NCBI GenBank assembly: GCA_964506785.1
Contig: CAZDME010000014.1
Coordinates: forward strand, 1-26,650
Source: CAZDME01 sp964506785 [NCBI: uncultured bacterium]
GTDB taxonomy: Bacteria > CAZDME01 > JAYEMH01
DNA: 26,650 nt
Direction: 5' to 3'
The stretch's first letter is position 1. Each line of letters begins with the position of its first letter. The notes below the pieces were generated by a model, which saw only the letters and a program-made list of their open reading frames with translations, did no database searches and was not told the origin of the DNA. The position numbers and the translations under genes were made by a program. Positions 8,991-17,384 of this stretch are shown piece after piece.

Positions 8991-9011
8991 AGAAAAACTT
9001 AGGTTAGAACA

Positions 9012-10130
9012 ATGAGAGTGATACTTACTGGCGGCGGCACCGGGGGGCATTTTTTCCCCTTAATTGCTCTGGGACAGAACCTAATTGCCCGCCATATTGA
9101 GGTTTTAATTCTTGGCCGGAAGCACAGCTGGGAAGAGAAAAATTGTCTTAAATTAAGCTTGCCTTTTAAGGGCATTACCACCGGCCGGCGGATTGGCAAA
9201 TTCTCTTTACAGAACGTTCAAGCTATGCTAAAATTAGGCAAAGGGTTCTTTGAGACATTAAAGATTTTTAGGGATTTTTCTCCAGAGGTTATTGTAGCCA
9301 CTGGCGGCTATGTTTCTCTTCCGGTGATGCTGGCGGGATTTTTTTCCGGGTGTCCTTTACTGATTCATGAACAGAATATTCTCCCCGGTCTCGCCAACAG
9401 GATTTTTGCTCCGGCGGCTCGGGAAATTAGCTTAAGTTTTGGGAAAACCGGTGAATATTTCCCCAAGCGGTTTAAAAACAAACTTTTTATAACCGGTTGT
9501 CCCTTACGAAAGACGGTAGAATTAGCTGAGGCTCGAGGTTTAAATCAAGAGCCGTTTCTTCTCCTGGAGGAGAATAAATTCACCTTATTGGTTATGGGTG
9601 GCAGCCAGGGTGCTCATCGGCTGAATGATTTGGTCCTTCAGGCCCAAAAAATCTGGCAAAAAGAGAATTCTCCCATTCAGGTCATTCATCTGACCGGAGA
9701 GAAAGACCGCGTTTTTATCAAAGAAGCCTATGCTCGTCTAGGAATTAAAAGTTTGGTATTTCCTTTTTACTATGATATGGGGGCGATATATAGTATAGCT
9801 GATGTGGCCTTAGTCCGGGGCGGTGCCGGAACTTTAGCTGAGCTGGCTCTTTGGGGGATTCCGGCGATAATTATTCCTTATCCTTATGCTGCCGGCAGGC
9901 ATCAGGAGTTTAATGCCCGGTTTTTTGCTCAAGAAGGGGCGGCTGAAGTTTATCGCCAGGCAGATTTAAATCCGCTGATTCTTTCCCAGGCGGTTGTTTC
10001 TTTGGTAAAAGATGAAAAAAAACTCAGGCAGATGGCTCAAGCGAGCAGGAATTTGGGAAAGAAGGAGGCTGCCGATCTTCTGGTTGAGAGGATAATTCGT
10101 CTGGCGGCAAGTTCTAAACCCGGGAGTTGA
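9012..10130 (+). CDS. murG: Lipid I GlcNAc transferase MurG
   Basis: GT28-family peripheral membrane glycosyltransferase that adds GlcNAc to lipid I, giving lipid II. The 372 residues show the N-terminal loop TGGGTGGHFFP (with H13), HEQN (119-122), the second glycine loop GGSQGA (196-201), and the UDP-GlcNAc site RGGAGTLAEL with E277 and the HQ pair H297-Q298. The start gives the standard N-terminus MRVILTGGGTGG. Only a weak purine stretch precedes it. It is the first gene after the ftsW-murG repeat spacer and is followed after 6 nt by the murC-murB fusion. Confidence 0.97.
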   Translation: MRVILTGGGTGGHFFPLIALGQNLIARHIEVLILGRKHSWEEKNCLKLSLPFKGITTGRRIGKFSLQNVQAMLKLGKGFFETLKIFRDFSPEVIVATGGYVSLPVMLAGFFSGCPLLIHEQNILPGLANRIFAPAAREISLSFGKTGEYFPKRFKNKLFITGCPLRKTVELAEARGLNQEPFLLLEENKFTLLVMGGSQGAHRLNDLVLQAQKIWQKENSPIQVIHLTGEKDRVFIKEAYARLGIKSLVFPFYYDMGAIYSIADVALVRGGAGTLAELALWGIPAIIIPYPYAAGRHQEFNARFFAQEGAAEVYRQADLNPLILSQAVVSLVKDEKKLRQMAQASRNLGKKEAADLLVERIIRLAASSKPGS

Positions 10131-10136
10131 AAAGGT

Positions 10137-12437
10137 ATGTTCGAAAAAATTAAACGTATTCATTTTGTCGGTATTGGTGGCTCGGGCATGGCCGGTATTG
10201 CCCAGGTACTGCACACCCTGGGATATACGGTTTCTGGTTCGGATTTAAAATCTTCCGAGACTACCCGCAGACTTTCTCATTTGGGGATAAAGCTTTTTCT
10301 GGGACATCGTTCTTCACAGGTTAAAGGGGTAGATGTGGTTGTTGCCTCTACCGCCATTCCTTCATCCAACCCGGAGCTAAAAGAGGCCAAGCTTGAGCAT
10401 ATCCCTATTATTCCCCGGGCGGAGATGCTGGCTGAATTAATGCGTTTAAAATACGGTATTGCTGTCGCCGGAACCCATGGGAAGACGACCACCACATCTT
10501 TAATTTCTTTAATTCTCGCTAAGGGCAATATTGATCCCACCGTTATTGTTGGCGGCAAGGTTAACCACCTCAACAGTAATGCCAAATTAGGCGAAGGGAA
10601 ATATTTAGTTGCCGAAGCCGATGAAAGCGACGGTTCCTTTTTAACCTTGAATCCAACAATTGTTGTCGTCACCAACATTGATAACGACCATCTTGATTAT
10701 TACGGCAGCTTAGAAAATATAAAACGGGATTTTCTTAAATTTATCAACAAAATTCCTTTCTATGGTGTTGCCTTGCTTTGTTACGATGACGAGAAAATCC
10801 GCCGTTTACTTCCTCAGGTGAAACGCAAATATTTTACTTACGGCCTTAATCCTCAGGCGGACATTACCGCCAAAGAGATTACTCCTTTTGCCAGAGGTTC
10901 CTTCTTCAGGCTTTTTTATCAGGGTAAAGATTTCGGGAAATTTAAAATAAACCTGATGGGAAGGCATAATCTTACCAATGCCTTGGGGGCAATCGGCGTG
11001 GGCATTGTCCTCGGGATTTCGCCGGATAGGATTAAAGAAGCCCTGGCTGAGTTTAGAGGGGTAGAAAGAAGGCTCCAGATTCTCGGAAGGATTGGTGGGG
11101 CAATTATCCTTGATGATTATGGACACCATCCTACCGAGATTGCCGCTACCTTAGCGGCGGTAAAAGCGCGCTGGCCAAAAAAAAGAATAAAGGTTATTTT
11201 CCAGCCTCACCGTTATTCCCGCACCCGATTACTTCACAAGGAATTTGCCCGGGCTTTTAAATTAACGGATGGCCTGATTATCACCGATATTTATCCGGCT
11301 GGAGAGAAAGCTATCCCGGGGGTAGATTCCCAGCTTATCGTTAAAGATTTTCAAAACGCCGGCCGGCCGGTTATCTATCATCCGCAGGTAGATGAAGGTT
11401 TGAAGAATTCTATTTTATCTGAATTGTCAGCTAACGATGTTTTACTTACCTTGGGGGCGGGTGATATCGTGAAATTAGGAAAAGCCGTTCTTGGCAAAAC
11501 CGAACTTAGCCAGGGGGGTAAAGCTAATTGGAAAGAAGAACTTTCTTGTCTGGTCAGAGGCAAGTTAAAATTTGATGAACCAATGGGAGACCATACTACT
11601 TTTGGTGTTGGTGGCCCAGCCGAAGCCTGGGTTGAACCGCGGGATATAGAAGATTTAAAAAACATCATGGTTTTTATCAAAAAGCATCAGCTTAATTATT
11701 TTATTGTGGGAAGGGGCAGTAACCTTCTGGTCAAAGATAAAGGGATTCGGGGTTTAGTGGTTAATTTAGGCCGGTATTTCCGCAGGCTCCGGTTTGGCCG
11801 TTTTGACAGTTTATCCGGTCGGGTTGAGGTGCAAGCGGGTCTGGATTTAACTGATTTGCTTTGGGAGTTAGAAAAGAACGGCTTAACCGGGCTTGAGATT
11901 CTAAAGGGAATCCCCGGCACCGTCGGAGGGGCCGTTTGGATGAATGCCGGCTTAGCCGAGGAAAATATTGGCCGATTTATTGAAAAGGTAAAGGTAATTA
12001 ACCAAGAAGGAGAACTAAAGGAATTCCGTTCAGACGAATTCTATTTTTCTTATCGGAGATTAAACTTACCCGAACCGGCGATAATCTGTGAAGTAACCTT
12101 AAAGTTGGCCCGGGCCTCTCAAAAGGAGATTAAGCAGAATGGAAAACTTCGTCTGAGGCGTAAAATGGAGCGCCAGCCGCTTTCATTTCCGTCGGCCGGA
12201 TGCATTTTTAAGAACCCTGAAGGCAAAAAAGCCTCTATTTTGATTGACCAGTTAAATCTCAAAGGTTTCACCCTTGGAGGAGCGGAGATTTCCACTCAAC
12301 ACGCCAATTTCATTGTTAAGAAGGGAGAGGCGAAGGCATCCGATATTCTCGGTTTAATCCAGGTCATACAAAGAGAGGTAAAAGAAAAACAGGGTGTCAA
12401 GCTTGAAAAGGAGATTGTTGTCGTTGGAGAGGACTAA
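10137..12437 (+). CDS. murC-murB: Fused UDP-MurNAc:L-alanine ligase (MurC) / UDP-GlcNAc-enolpyruvate reductase (MurB)
   Basis: One 766-residue reading frame joins two normally separate precursor enzymes. Residues 1 to about 455 are a complete MurC: Rossmann start FVGIGGSGMAGIAQVL, ATP loop AVAGTHGKTTT (109-119), DNDHLDYYG, DDYGHHPTEI and a normal C-terminus. Residues about 465-766 are a complete MurB: FAD-binding GRGSNLLV, GIPGTVGGAVWMNAG (591-605), SYRR with Tyr639, and HANFIVKKGEAKA near the end. MurB makes UDP-MurNAc and MurC then adds L-Ala, so the fusion joins consecutive steps, although in reverse order along the chain. In the MurB part the residue at the usual catalytic serine of the GS(V)F-N-P motif is Cys689 (SAGCIFKNP). 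There is no internal stop or frameshift, so this is a real fusion unless the assembly is wrong. Confidence 0.95.
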   Translation: MFEKIKRIHFVGIGGSGMAGIAQVLHTLGYTVSGSDLKSSETTRRLSHLGIKLFLGHRSSQVKGVDVVVASTAIPSSNPELKEAKLEHIPIIPRAEMLAELMRLKYGIAVAGTHGKTTTTSLISLILAKGNIDPTVIVGGKVNHLNSNAKLGEGKYLVAEADESDGSFLTLNPTIVVVTNIDNDHLDYYGSLENIKRDFLKFINKIPFYGVALLCYDDEKIRRLLPQVKRKYFTYGLNPQADITAKEITPFARGSFFRLFYQGKDFGKFKINLMGRHNLTNALGAIGVGIVLGISPDRIKEALAEFRGVERRLQILGRIGGAIILDDYGHHPTEIAATLAAVKARWPKKRIKVIFQPHRYSRTRLLHKEFARAFKLTDGLIITDIYPAGEKAIPGVDSQLIVKDFQNAGRPVIYHPQVDEGLKNSILSELSANDVLLTLGAGDIVKLGKAVLGKTELSQGGKANWKEELSCLVRGKLKFDEPMGDHTTFGVGGPAEAWVEPRDIEDLKNIMVFIKKHQLNYFIVGRGSNLLVKDKGIRGLVVNLGRYFRRLRFGRFDSLSGRVEVQAGLDLTDLLWELEKNGLTGLEILKGIPGTVGGAVWMNAGLAEENIGRFIEKVKVINQEGELKEFRSDEFYFSYRRLNLPEPAIICEVTLKLARASQKEIKQNGKLRLRRKMERQPLSFPSAGCIFKNPEGKKASILIDQLNLKGFTLGGAEISTQHANFIVKKGEAKASDILGLIQVIQREVKEKQGVKLEKEIVVVGED

Positions 12438-12441
12438 GAAA

Positions 12442-13380
12442 ATGAAAGAACGCGTGGCGGTTTTAATGGGCGGCCAGACCAGTGAAAGGGATATTTCTCT
12501 TGTTTCCGGGAAAGCGGTTGCTGAGGCTTTAGCTTCTCGAAACTATCAGGTTTCCTCTATTGACATAAACGGCAGGATTAAGCTGGAGGAGAGGCTTTCA
12601 GATGAGAAAATTGATGTTGCCTTTATCGCCCTGCATGGCCGCTATGGCGAAGATGGTTCGGTTCAGCGGTTGCTGGAAAAGTTAAAGATTGCCTATACCG
12701 GTTCAGGCGTGACCGCCAGCTTCCTGGCGCTCAACAAAATTGAAGCCAAGAAAATTTTTCAGGCAAAAAATATTTCTACCCCGCCTTTTTTCAGTTTAAA
12801 TAATCCGCAAAGTTACAAGTTTTTTCTGAAAAGGGCGCCTTTTGAATTTCCCTGGGTGATTAAACCGGCGGCCGAAGGCTCGAGTATCGGGCTTTCCGTT
12901 ATAGAAGAGGCGGAATCATTAGATAAGGCAATTAAATTTGCTTCATCCTACGGAGAAAAAATTTTAGTAGAAAAATATATCGCCGGCCGGGAAATTACCG
13001 TAGGCATTTTAGATGAATATCCTTTACCTGTTCTTGAGGTAATCCCCAAAAGGAAATTTTATGATTATAAAGCTAAATATACCAAAGGGGAAAGTGAGTA
13101 TTTGGTTCCGGCGCCTATTGAGCTTAAGATTTATCAAGAGATACAGATGGTTGCTCTGGCCGCTCACCAGGCCCTGGGTTGTGAAGGGATGTCCCGGGTG
13201 GATATGAGGTTGGATTCGCAAAATAAGCCTTACGTGCTGGAGGTAAATACTATTCCCGGATTAACCGAATTAAGTTTACTGCCCAAAGCGGCCCGGGCCA
13301 TAGGTGTTTCTTTCCCTGATTTATGCTGCATTTTAGTTAAGCTGGCAAAAAACAGGCAACTTACCGATGAAAAGGAATAG
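12442..13380 (+). CDS. ddl: D-alanine--D-alanine ligase
   Basis: ATP-grasp enzyme that makes the D-Ala-D-Ala used by MurF. From the ATG at 12442 it is 312 residues, the usual length. An in-frame ATG at 12394 would put 16 basic residues inside the end of murC-murB, whereas 12442 has GGAGAGGA at 12426-12433 about 8 nt upstream and gives the standard N-terminus. Motifs: VLMGGQTSERDISLVSG with Glu15, HGRYGEDG (65-72), GSSIGLSV, REITVGIL, and the metal-binding EVNTIPG with Glu267 and Asn269. It lies 4 nt after murC-murB and overlaps ftsQ by 14 nt. Its position between murC/murB and ftsQ matches ddlB of E. coli. Confidence 0.97.
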   Translation: MKERVAVLMGGQTSERDISLVSGKAVAEALASRNYQVSSIDINGRIKLEERLSDEKIDVAFIALHGRYGEDGSVQRLLEKLKIAYTGSGVTASFLALNKIEAKKIFQAKNISTPPFFSLNNPQSYKFFLKRAPFEFPWVIKPAAEGSSIGLSVIEEAESLDKAIKFASSYGEKILVEKYIAGREITVGILDEYPLPVLEVIPKRKFYDYKAKYTKGESEYLVPAPIELKIYQEIQMVALAAHQALGCEGMSRVDMRLDSQNKPYVLEVNTIPGLTELSLLPKAARAIGVSFPDLCCILVKLAKNRQLTDEKE

Positions 13381-14149
13381 AGAGCTTAAAAAACATTCCC
13401 GGCGGAAATTGGTGCGGATGATTAAGCTAACGGGGCTTCTCTTCATTATTTTCGGCGTTTACTGGTTATCTCTTGAAGCCAGAAGATTTCTTAAGACCGA
13501 TTCACTTTTTCAGACTGGGCATATTTTCTTTGAAAAGAGCAATTTGCTTAACCATCCCGAAGTGATGAAAATTTCAGAGGCTAATTATAATTTGAATATT
13601 TTCGCCTTTAACCTCTGGAAGATAAAAAAGACTCTTGAGAACATTCCCCAGGTTAGAAAGGTAATTGTCAAAAGGAAATTTCCGAATATAGTAGAGATAA
13701 GATTAGAAGAAAGAAAGCCGCTTTTCCTCCTCAACTGGAAAGAATCTTTTTACGGGGTAGATAAAGATGGTTATATTTTCCCTCAATTGGAGGGGAATCC
13801 CTGCTGGGACTTACCGGTAATAACCGGCTTGAAAGATAAATATTTAGAGAATTTTTTCTCCGCCGGGGAGATTTTGCCGGAGATTATCCTCGCTTTGAAA
13901 ATAAACGATTATTTTAAAGGCAATCGGCCGGGGCCTCTAAAACTTTCCGAGGTTCATTTTGGAGACTTTGATGAATTTTCGCTTTATACCTTTAATCCCC
14001 GCATGGGACTTCGTTTCACTAAAGATGGTTTTAAAAAGGGATTCGAAAACCTAGATTTGGTATTGGCTGATTTCGACAGAGGCGCCGGCTCTATAGACTC
14101 TATGGATTTGCGTTTCCCGGAAAAGGTTTTCATACACTTAGAAGGATAA
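13367..14149 (+). CDS. ftsQ: Cell division protein FtsQ/DivIB (POTRA domain)
   Basis: Bitopic divisome protein that links FtsA/FtsZ-side proteins with FtsL, FtsB and FtsW-FtsI. The 260 residues have a strongly basic cytoplasmic tail, one membrane span (about 19-36) and a POTRA domain (about 44-113), recognised by the string IPQVRKVIVKRKFPNIVEIRLEER that closes this fold in FtsQ, followed by a beta domain. The C-terminal half is poorly conserved, as usual for the family. The start overlaps ddl by 14 nt with no strong Shine-Dalgarno, so translation probably depends on ddl. A second in-frame ATG (codon 18) would remove the basic tail and is less likely. Confidence 0.93.
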   Translation: MKRNRELKKHSRRKLVRMIKLTGLLFIIFGVYWLSLEARRFLKTDSLFQTGHIFFEKSNLLNHPEVMKISEANYNLNIFAFNLWKIKKTLENIPQVRKVIVKRKFPNIVEIRLEERKPLFLLNWKESFYGVDKDGYIFPQLEGNPCWDLPVITGLKDKYLENFFSAGEILPEIILALKINDYFKGNRPGPLKLSEVHFGDFDEFSLYTFNPRMGLRFTKDGFKKGFENLDLVLADFDRGAGSIDSMDLRFPEKVFIHLEG

Positions 14150-14150
14150 A

Positions 14151-15380
14151 ATGATGAGACGAGACGATTTAATTATCGGTTTAGATGTTGGTACCACAAA
14201 AATCTGTGCCTTATTGGGACAGATTAACGACAAAGGGAAAATCGAATTACGGGGTATGGGTTTAGTCCCTTCAGTCGGATTGAAAAAAGGGGTGGTGGTA
14301 AATCTAGAGGAGACTATTGATTCCATCAGCAAAGCCTTGAATATTCTCGAGAAATCCTCTCAGGAAGGGGTGAGCCAGGTGGTGGCCGGCATTGCCGGCA
14401 GGCATATCCACGGTTTAAACAGCCGCGGAGCCATCGGTATTTCTCGAACCGACCATGAAATAACCACTAAAGATGTCAATCGGGTTATCAATGCGGCTAA
14501 AGTAGTCGCTATCCCTCCTGACCGTCAGCTTATTCATGTCCTCCCTCAGGAATTCATTATTGACGAACAAAATGGGATTAAGGTTCCCCTGGGTATGTCC
14601 GGGGTGAGATTGGAAGCCGAGGTTTTTTTAGTTACCGGAGCGGCCACTTCTATTCAAAATATTATGAAAAGTATCAACCGGGCGGGTTTTAGTGTTGAAG
14701 AGATGGTTCTGGGGCCATTGGCTTCCAGCGAGGCGGTGCTGACCGAGGACGAGAAGAAATTAGGGGTAGTCTTGGTTGATATCGGCGGAGGAACGACTGA
14801 TCTGGTTATTTATACTGACGGTATCATTAGGCATATAAAGATTATTCCGGTCGGCGGCGAACATGTCACCAATGATTTGGCTGTGGGTCTTAGAACCTCG
14901 ACAATTCTGGCTGAGGGGCTTAAGAAAAAAGAGGGTTCGACCTTGCGGACTTTAACTAAAGATGACCAGGTTACCATTTTAACCAGTCTTGGAGGCAGAG
15001 AACATCAATTCCCCCGGCATCTCCTTTGCGAAATTATCGAAGCCCGGATGGAAGAGATTTTTAATTTGGTCAAAAAAGAGATTATGAAGAGCGGTTTTAT
15101 GGATTTAATTGCCGCTGGAGTTGTTCTTACTGGAGGCGGTTCTTTACTAAAAGGCTTGCCCGAAATGGCTGAAGAAATTTTTAACCTTCCGGTAAGGATC
15201 GGGATTCCGGGCGGTCTTATCGAAAAAGAAAAATCGACCAATAATCCGATGTTTTCTGTCGGAGTGGGTCTTTTACTCCACGCTTTAAAATCAAGGCAGC
15301 TCGGAAGAACCAGCCTAAAGGGCGGCATTTTTAACCGAGCCCTGGGAAGATTTAAAGAGAAGGTGGAGGATTTATTTTAA
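14151..15380 (+). CDS. ftsA: Cell division actin-like protein FtsA
   Basis: Actin-fold ATPase that tethers FtsZ to the membrane and recruits late division proteins. The 409 residues include the phosphate-1 loop GLDVGTTKICALLG, the FtsA-specific 1C (SHS2) insert around 85-165, the second phosphate loop VDIGGGTTDLV (D210 to about 219), and the VVLTGGGSLLKGLPE adenosine motif. The end, FNRALGRFKEKVEDLF, is a short amphipathic helix like the FtsA membrane-targeting sequence. The start is ATGATG: GAAGGA at 14141-14146 lies 4 nt from the first and 7 nt from the second ATG, so 14154 is equally possible. It follows ftsQ directly. Confidence 0.98.
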   Translation: MMRRDDLIIGLDVGTTKICALLGQINDKGKIELRGMGLVPSVGLKKGVVVNLEETIDSISKALNILEKSSQEGVSQVVAGIAGRHIHGLNSRGAIGISRTDHEITTKDVNRVINAAKVVAIPPDRQLIHVLPQEFIIDEQNGIKVPLGMSGVRLEAEVFLVTGAATSIQNIMKSINRAGFSVEEMVLGPLASSEAVLTEDEKKLGVVLVDIGGGTTDLVIYTDGIIRHIKIIPVGGEHVTNDLAVGLRTSTILAEGLKKKEGSTLRTLTKDDQVTILTSLGGREHQFPRHLLCEIIEARMEEIFNLVKKEIMKSGFMDLIAAGVVLTGGGSLLKGLPEMAEEIFNLPVRIGIPGGLIEKEKSTNNPMFSVGVGLLLHALKSRQLGRTSLKGGIFNRALGRFKEKVEDLF

Positions 15381-15471
15381 TCAGTTCTTAGTTTTTGGCT
15401 CTTTACTTTTAGTCAAAACATTTATGTTTACCATGAGCCATGAACCAAGAGCCATAAGCTACTAGTTAATT
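15381..15471. repeat. Heptad-periodic inverted repeat element, ftsA-ftsZ spacer
   Basis: The right arm at 15430-15464 reads as five 7-nt units: ACCATGA, GCCATGA, ACCAAGA, GCCATAA, GCTACTA, then a more diverged GTTAATT. The left arm (about 15381-15415), read on the minus strand, gives similar units: ACTAAAA, GTAAAGA, GCCAAAA, ACTAAGA. Exact pairing exists between TGGCTCTT (15396-15403) and AAGAGCCA (15447-15454). The two arms therefore face each other around a short core (about 15416-15429). It sits in a 112-bp spacer immediately before ftsZ and would be in the ftsZ leader of any transcript coming from ftsA. Confidence 0.75.
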
Positions 15472-15492
15472 AGAGCCGAAAATGGAGTGACC

Positions 15493-16629
15493 ATGCTGGA
15501 ATTTGACGAAAAAGAATATCATTCTTTTGCTAAAATAAAAGTTTTAGGTTTGGGCGGCGGGGGGAGTAATGCGGTTAATCGAATGATTAATTCGGGAATG
15601 AAGGGAATAAAATTTTTTACTTTAAATACCGATGCCCAAGCTTTGGCTACTTCTATCGCTTCCCAACGGATCCAAATTGGCAGTAAACTTACCAAGGGGT
15701 TGGGTTCCGGGGCCAATCCTGAAATCGGACGTCAAGCCGCTTTGGAAGACAGGAAAATAATAAAAGAGGCCTTAAAGGACACCGATATGATTTTTCTTAC
15801 CGCCGGTTTAGGCGGAGGAACAGGTACCGGTGCCACCCCGATTGTTGCCGAGATTGCCAAGGAACTCAATATTCTTACGATTGCCGTAGTCACCAAGCCT
15901 TTTTCTTTTGAAGGAAGAAAAAGAGCCATAGTAGCCGAAGAAGGGCTTAAAACGTTAGCTGATAAGGTAGACACTTTAATCTGTATTCCTAACCAAAAAC
16001 TGTTTGATGTGGTCGATAAAGCCACTCCTATTCTTGATGCCTTTAAGGTTGCTGACGATGTTTTGGCTCGCGGCGTTGAGGGTGTTTCTGATTTAGTAAT
16101 TGAGTCCGGCCTGATTAACTTGGATTTTGCTGATGTTAAAACAGCTATGTCTGAAGGCGGCAAATCCCTTTTGGGTGTTGGCTGCGGCCGGGGTAAATCA
16201 AGAGCCGTTGAAGCGGCCGGTGCGGCTATCTCCAGCCCCCTTTTAGAATACCCCGGTATAGAAGGAGCCAAAGGGGTTTTGATGAACATTACCGGCGGTA
16301 AAGACCTCACCCTTTTTGAGGTTAAGGAAGCCAGCACCATAATTTACGAAAGTGCCGACCGGCAGGCCAATATAATTTTCGGGGCTATTATCAAACCGCA
16401 GCTTAAGGAAGAGGTTAAAGTTACCATTATTGCCACCGGGATGGATGAGGTCGATCCGAAGAGAATATTTTTACCTCGTTCTTCCCGGAGGGCCCATCCC
16501 AATTTTGACACTCCGGCTTATCGCCGGGGACGTCGGGAAAGGACTTCAATCTCCCAGGATTCCGACTTTATTGACGAGGATAATTTAGATATTCCTACTT
16601 TTCTTCGCAATAAACCGTCCCGGCATTAA
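15493..16629 (+). CDS. ftsZ: Cell division tubulin-like GTPase FtsZ
   Basis: Cytoplasmic GTPase that polymerises into the Z ring. From the ATG at 15493 it has 378 residues. An in-frame GTG at 15487 is possible, but GGAG at 15484-15487 is 5 nt from the ATG and overlaps the GTG. The tubulin signature LGGGTGTGAT is at 106-115, and the T7 loop NLDFADV (N209, D211, D214) that completes GTP hydrolysis in the next subunit is intact. A short variable linker leads to a textbook C-terminal peptide, LDIPTFLR (about 365-372), the binding site for FtsA and other partners. It follows the repeat-containing spacer and is 3 nt before pgeF. Confidence 0.98.
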   Translation: MLEFDEKEYHSFAKIKVLGLGGGGSNAVNRMINSGMKGIKFFTLNTDAQALATSIASQRIQIGSKLTKGLGSGANPEIGRQAALEDRKIIKEALKDTDMIFLTAGLGGGTGTGATPIVAEIAKELNILTIAVVTKPFSFEGRKRAIVAEEGLKTLADKVDTLICIPNQKLFDVVDKATPILDAFKVADDVLARGVEGVSDLVIESGLINLDFADVKTAMSEGGKSLLGVGCGRGKSRAVEAAGAAISSPLLEYPGIEGAKGVLMNITGGKDLTLFEVKEASTIIYESADRQANIIFGAIIKPQLKEEVKVTIIATGMDEVDPKRIFLPRSSRRAHPNFDTPAYRRGRRERTSISQDSDFIDEDNLDIPTFLRNKPSRH

Positions 16630-16632
16630 AAT

Positions 16633-17340
16633 ATGAAATATGCGAAAGTTTTTCCTAATTTAGGAGTAATTGAATTTGACCCGCTCAAGAATTTTTCGGA
16701 GATAACCCATTTTTTCACCACGCGTCAATTTGGCAATATGGCCCTGCACGTGGCGACTACAGAAAGTAATTTGAGGGGAGCCTTAGTTCATAGGGAAAGG
16801 GCCTGTCAAACTTATGCTATTGATTCTAACCATTTAGTCACCGCCCAGCAGGTTCATGGCGACCGTCTTGTCCGGGTAAGGCCGGGAATGAGAGGTATGG
16901 GCGCCAAAGATTATAGTCAGGCTATTCCTGATTGTGACGGCTTACTAACCGCTTATAACCAAGTGCCTTTGGCTATTTTCGTTGCCGATTGCCTGCCTTT
17001 GTATATTTATGACTACCGGAATCAAGCCATTGCTTTGGTTCACGCCGGGAAGAAGGGAACGCAGTTAGAAATAGCCAGGAAGGCCCTTAAAATGATGGAG
17101 GAGGAGTATCAGACCGACCCCAAAAAATGCCTTGCTCTTTTGGGCCCGGCCATTGGCCCTTGCTGTCTGGATTTGGATCTTTACGATTTAAACCGAAAAC
17201 AGCTATATCAGGCTGGTTTAATGGAGGAATGTATTTATTCGGTAGATACCTGCACCTCCTGTGAGAGTCAGCTTTTTTATTCTTATCGCCGGGAAAAGGA
17301 AAAAGCCGGCCGGATGATGGCTCTTTTAATGATCAAGTAG
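16633..17340 (+). CDS. pgeF: PgeF/YfiH family protein (peptidoglycan editing factor, laccase-domain fold)
   Basis: Member of the YfiH/YlmD (DUF152, multicopper-polyphenol-oxidase-like) family. In E. coli, PgeF removes mis-incorporated amino acids from peptidoglycan precursors, and relatives have purine nucleoside phosphorylase activity; which applies here is not decided by sequence. The three expected zinc/catalytic residues are visible: His75 in QQVHGD, Cys120 in ADCLPL and His137 in HAGKKG, as well as GPAIGPCC and a terminal CTSCESQLFYSYRR. The usual HAGWRG reads HAGKKG, and the N-terminal third is unusually divergent. At 235 residues it is slightly short. Location 3 nt after ftsZ is common for this family. 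The YlmE/YggS partner often found next to it is missing. Confidence 0.9.
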   Translation: MKYAKVFPNLGVIEFDPLKNFSEITHFFTTRQFGNMALHVATTESNLRGALVHRERACQTYAIDSNHLVTAQQVHGDRLVRVRPGMRGMGAKDYSQAIPDCDGLLTAYNQVPLAIFVADCLPLYIYDYRNQAIALVHAGKKGTQLEIARKALKMMEEEYQTDPKKCLALLGPAIGPCCLDLDLYDLNRKQLYQAGLMEECIYSVDTCTSCESQLFYSYRREKEKAGRMMALLMIK

Positions 17341-17355
17341 TTTCTTCTATTTTTC

Positions 17356-17384
17356 TTGCTAAGCCTATTCTCTTGGGTTATAAT
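17356..17384 (+). promoter_or_regulatory. Sigma70-type promoter for proC-recA
   Basis: A perfect -10 box TATAAT (17379-17384) lies 17 bp after TTGCTA (17356-17361), which matches TTGACA at four of six positions. The region is A+T-rich and sits in the 94-bp spacer after pgeF. A start near 17391 would leave a leader of about 44 nt before proC, containing AAGGAAGG at 17415-17422. This is the best promoter-like sequence in any spacer of the window. Confidence 0.6.

Noticed and set aside
12394-12441. Longer ddl with 16 extra N-terminal residues
   Set aside because: The ATG at 12442 has a well-placed GGAGAGGA and gives the normal Ddl start; the longer form would only overlap murC-murB.
15402-15428. 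Promoter before ftsZ (TTTACT / TATGTT)
   Set aside because: Spacing is 15 bp and both boxes are weak; the bases lie inside the heptad repeat element, which explains the A+T-rich matches.
15732-16340. Long minus-strand open frame (202 codons) opposite ftsZ, and similar ones opposite other genes
   Set aside because: They lie fully antisense to well-identified genes, have low-complexity Ser/Pro/Leu-rich translations and no ribosome sites; they reflect codon bias of the real genes.
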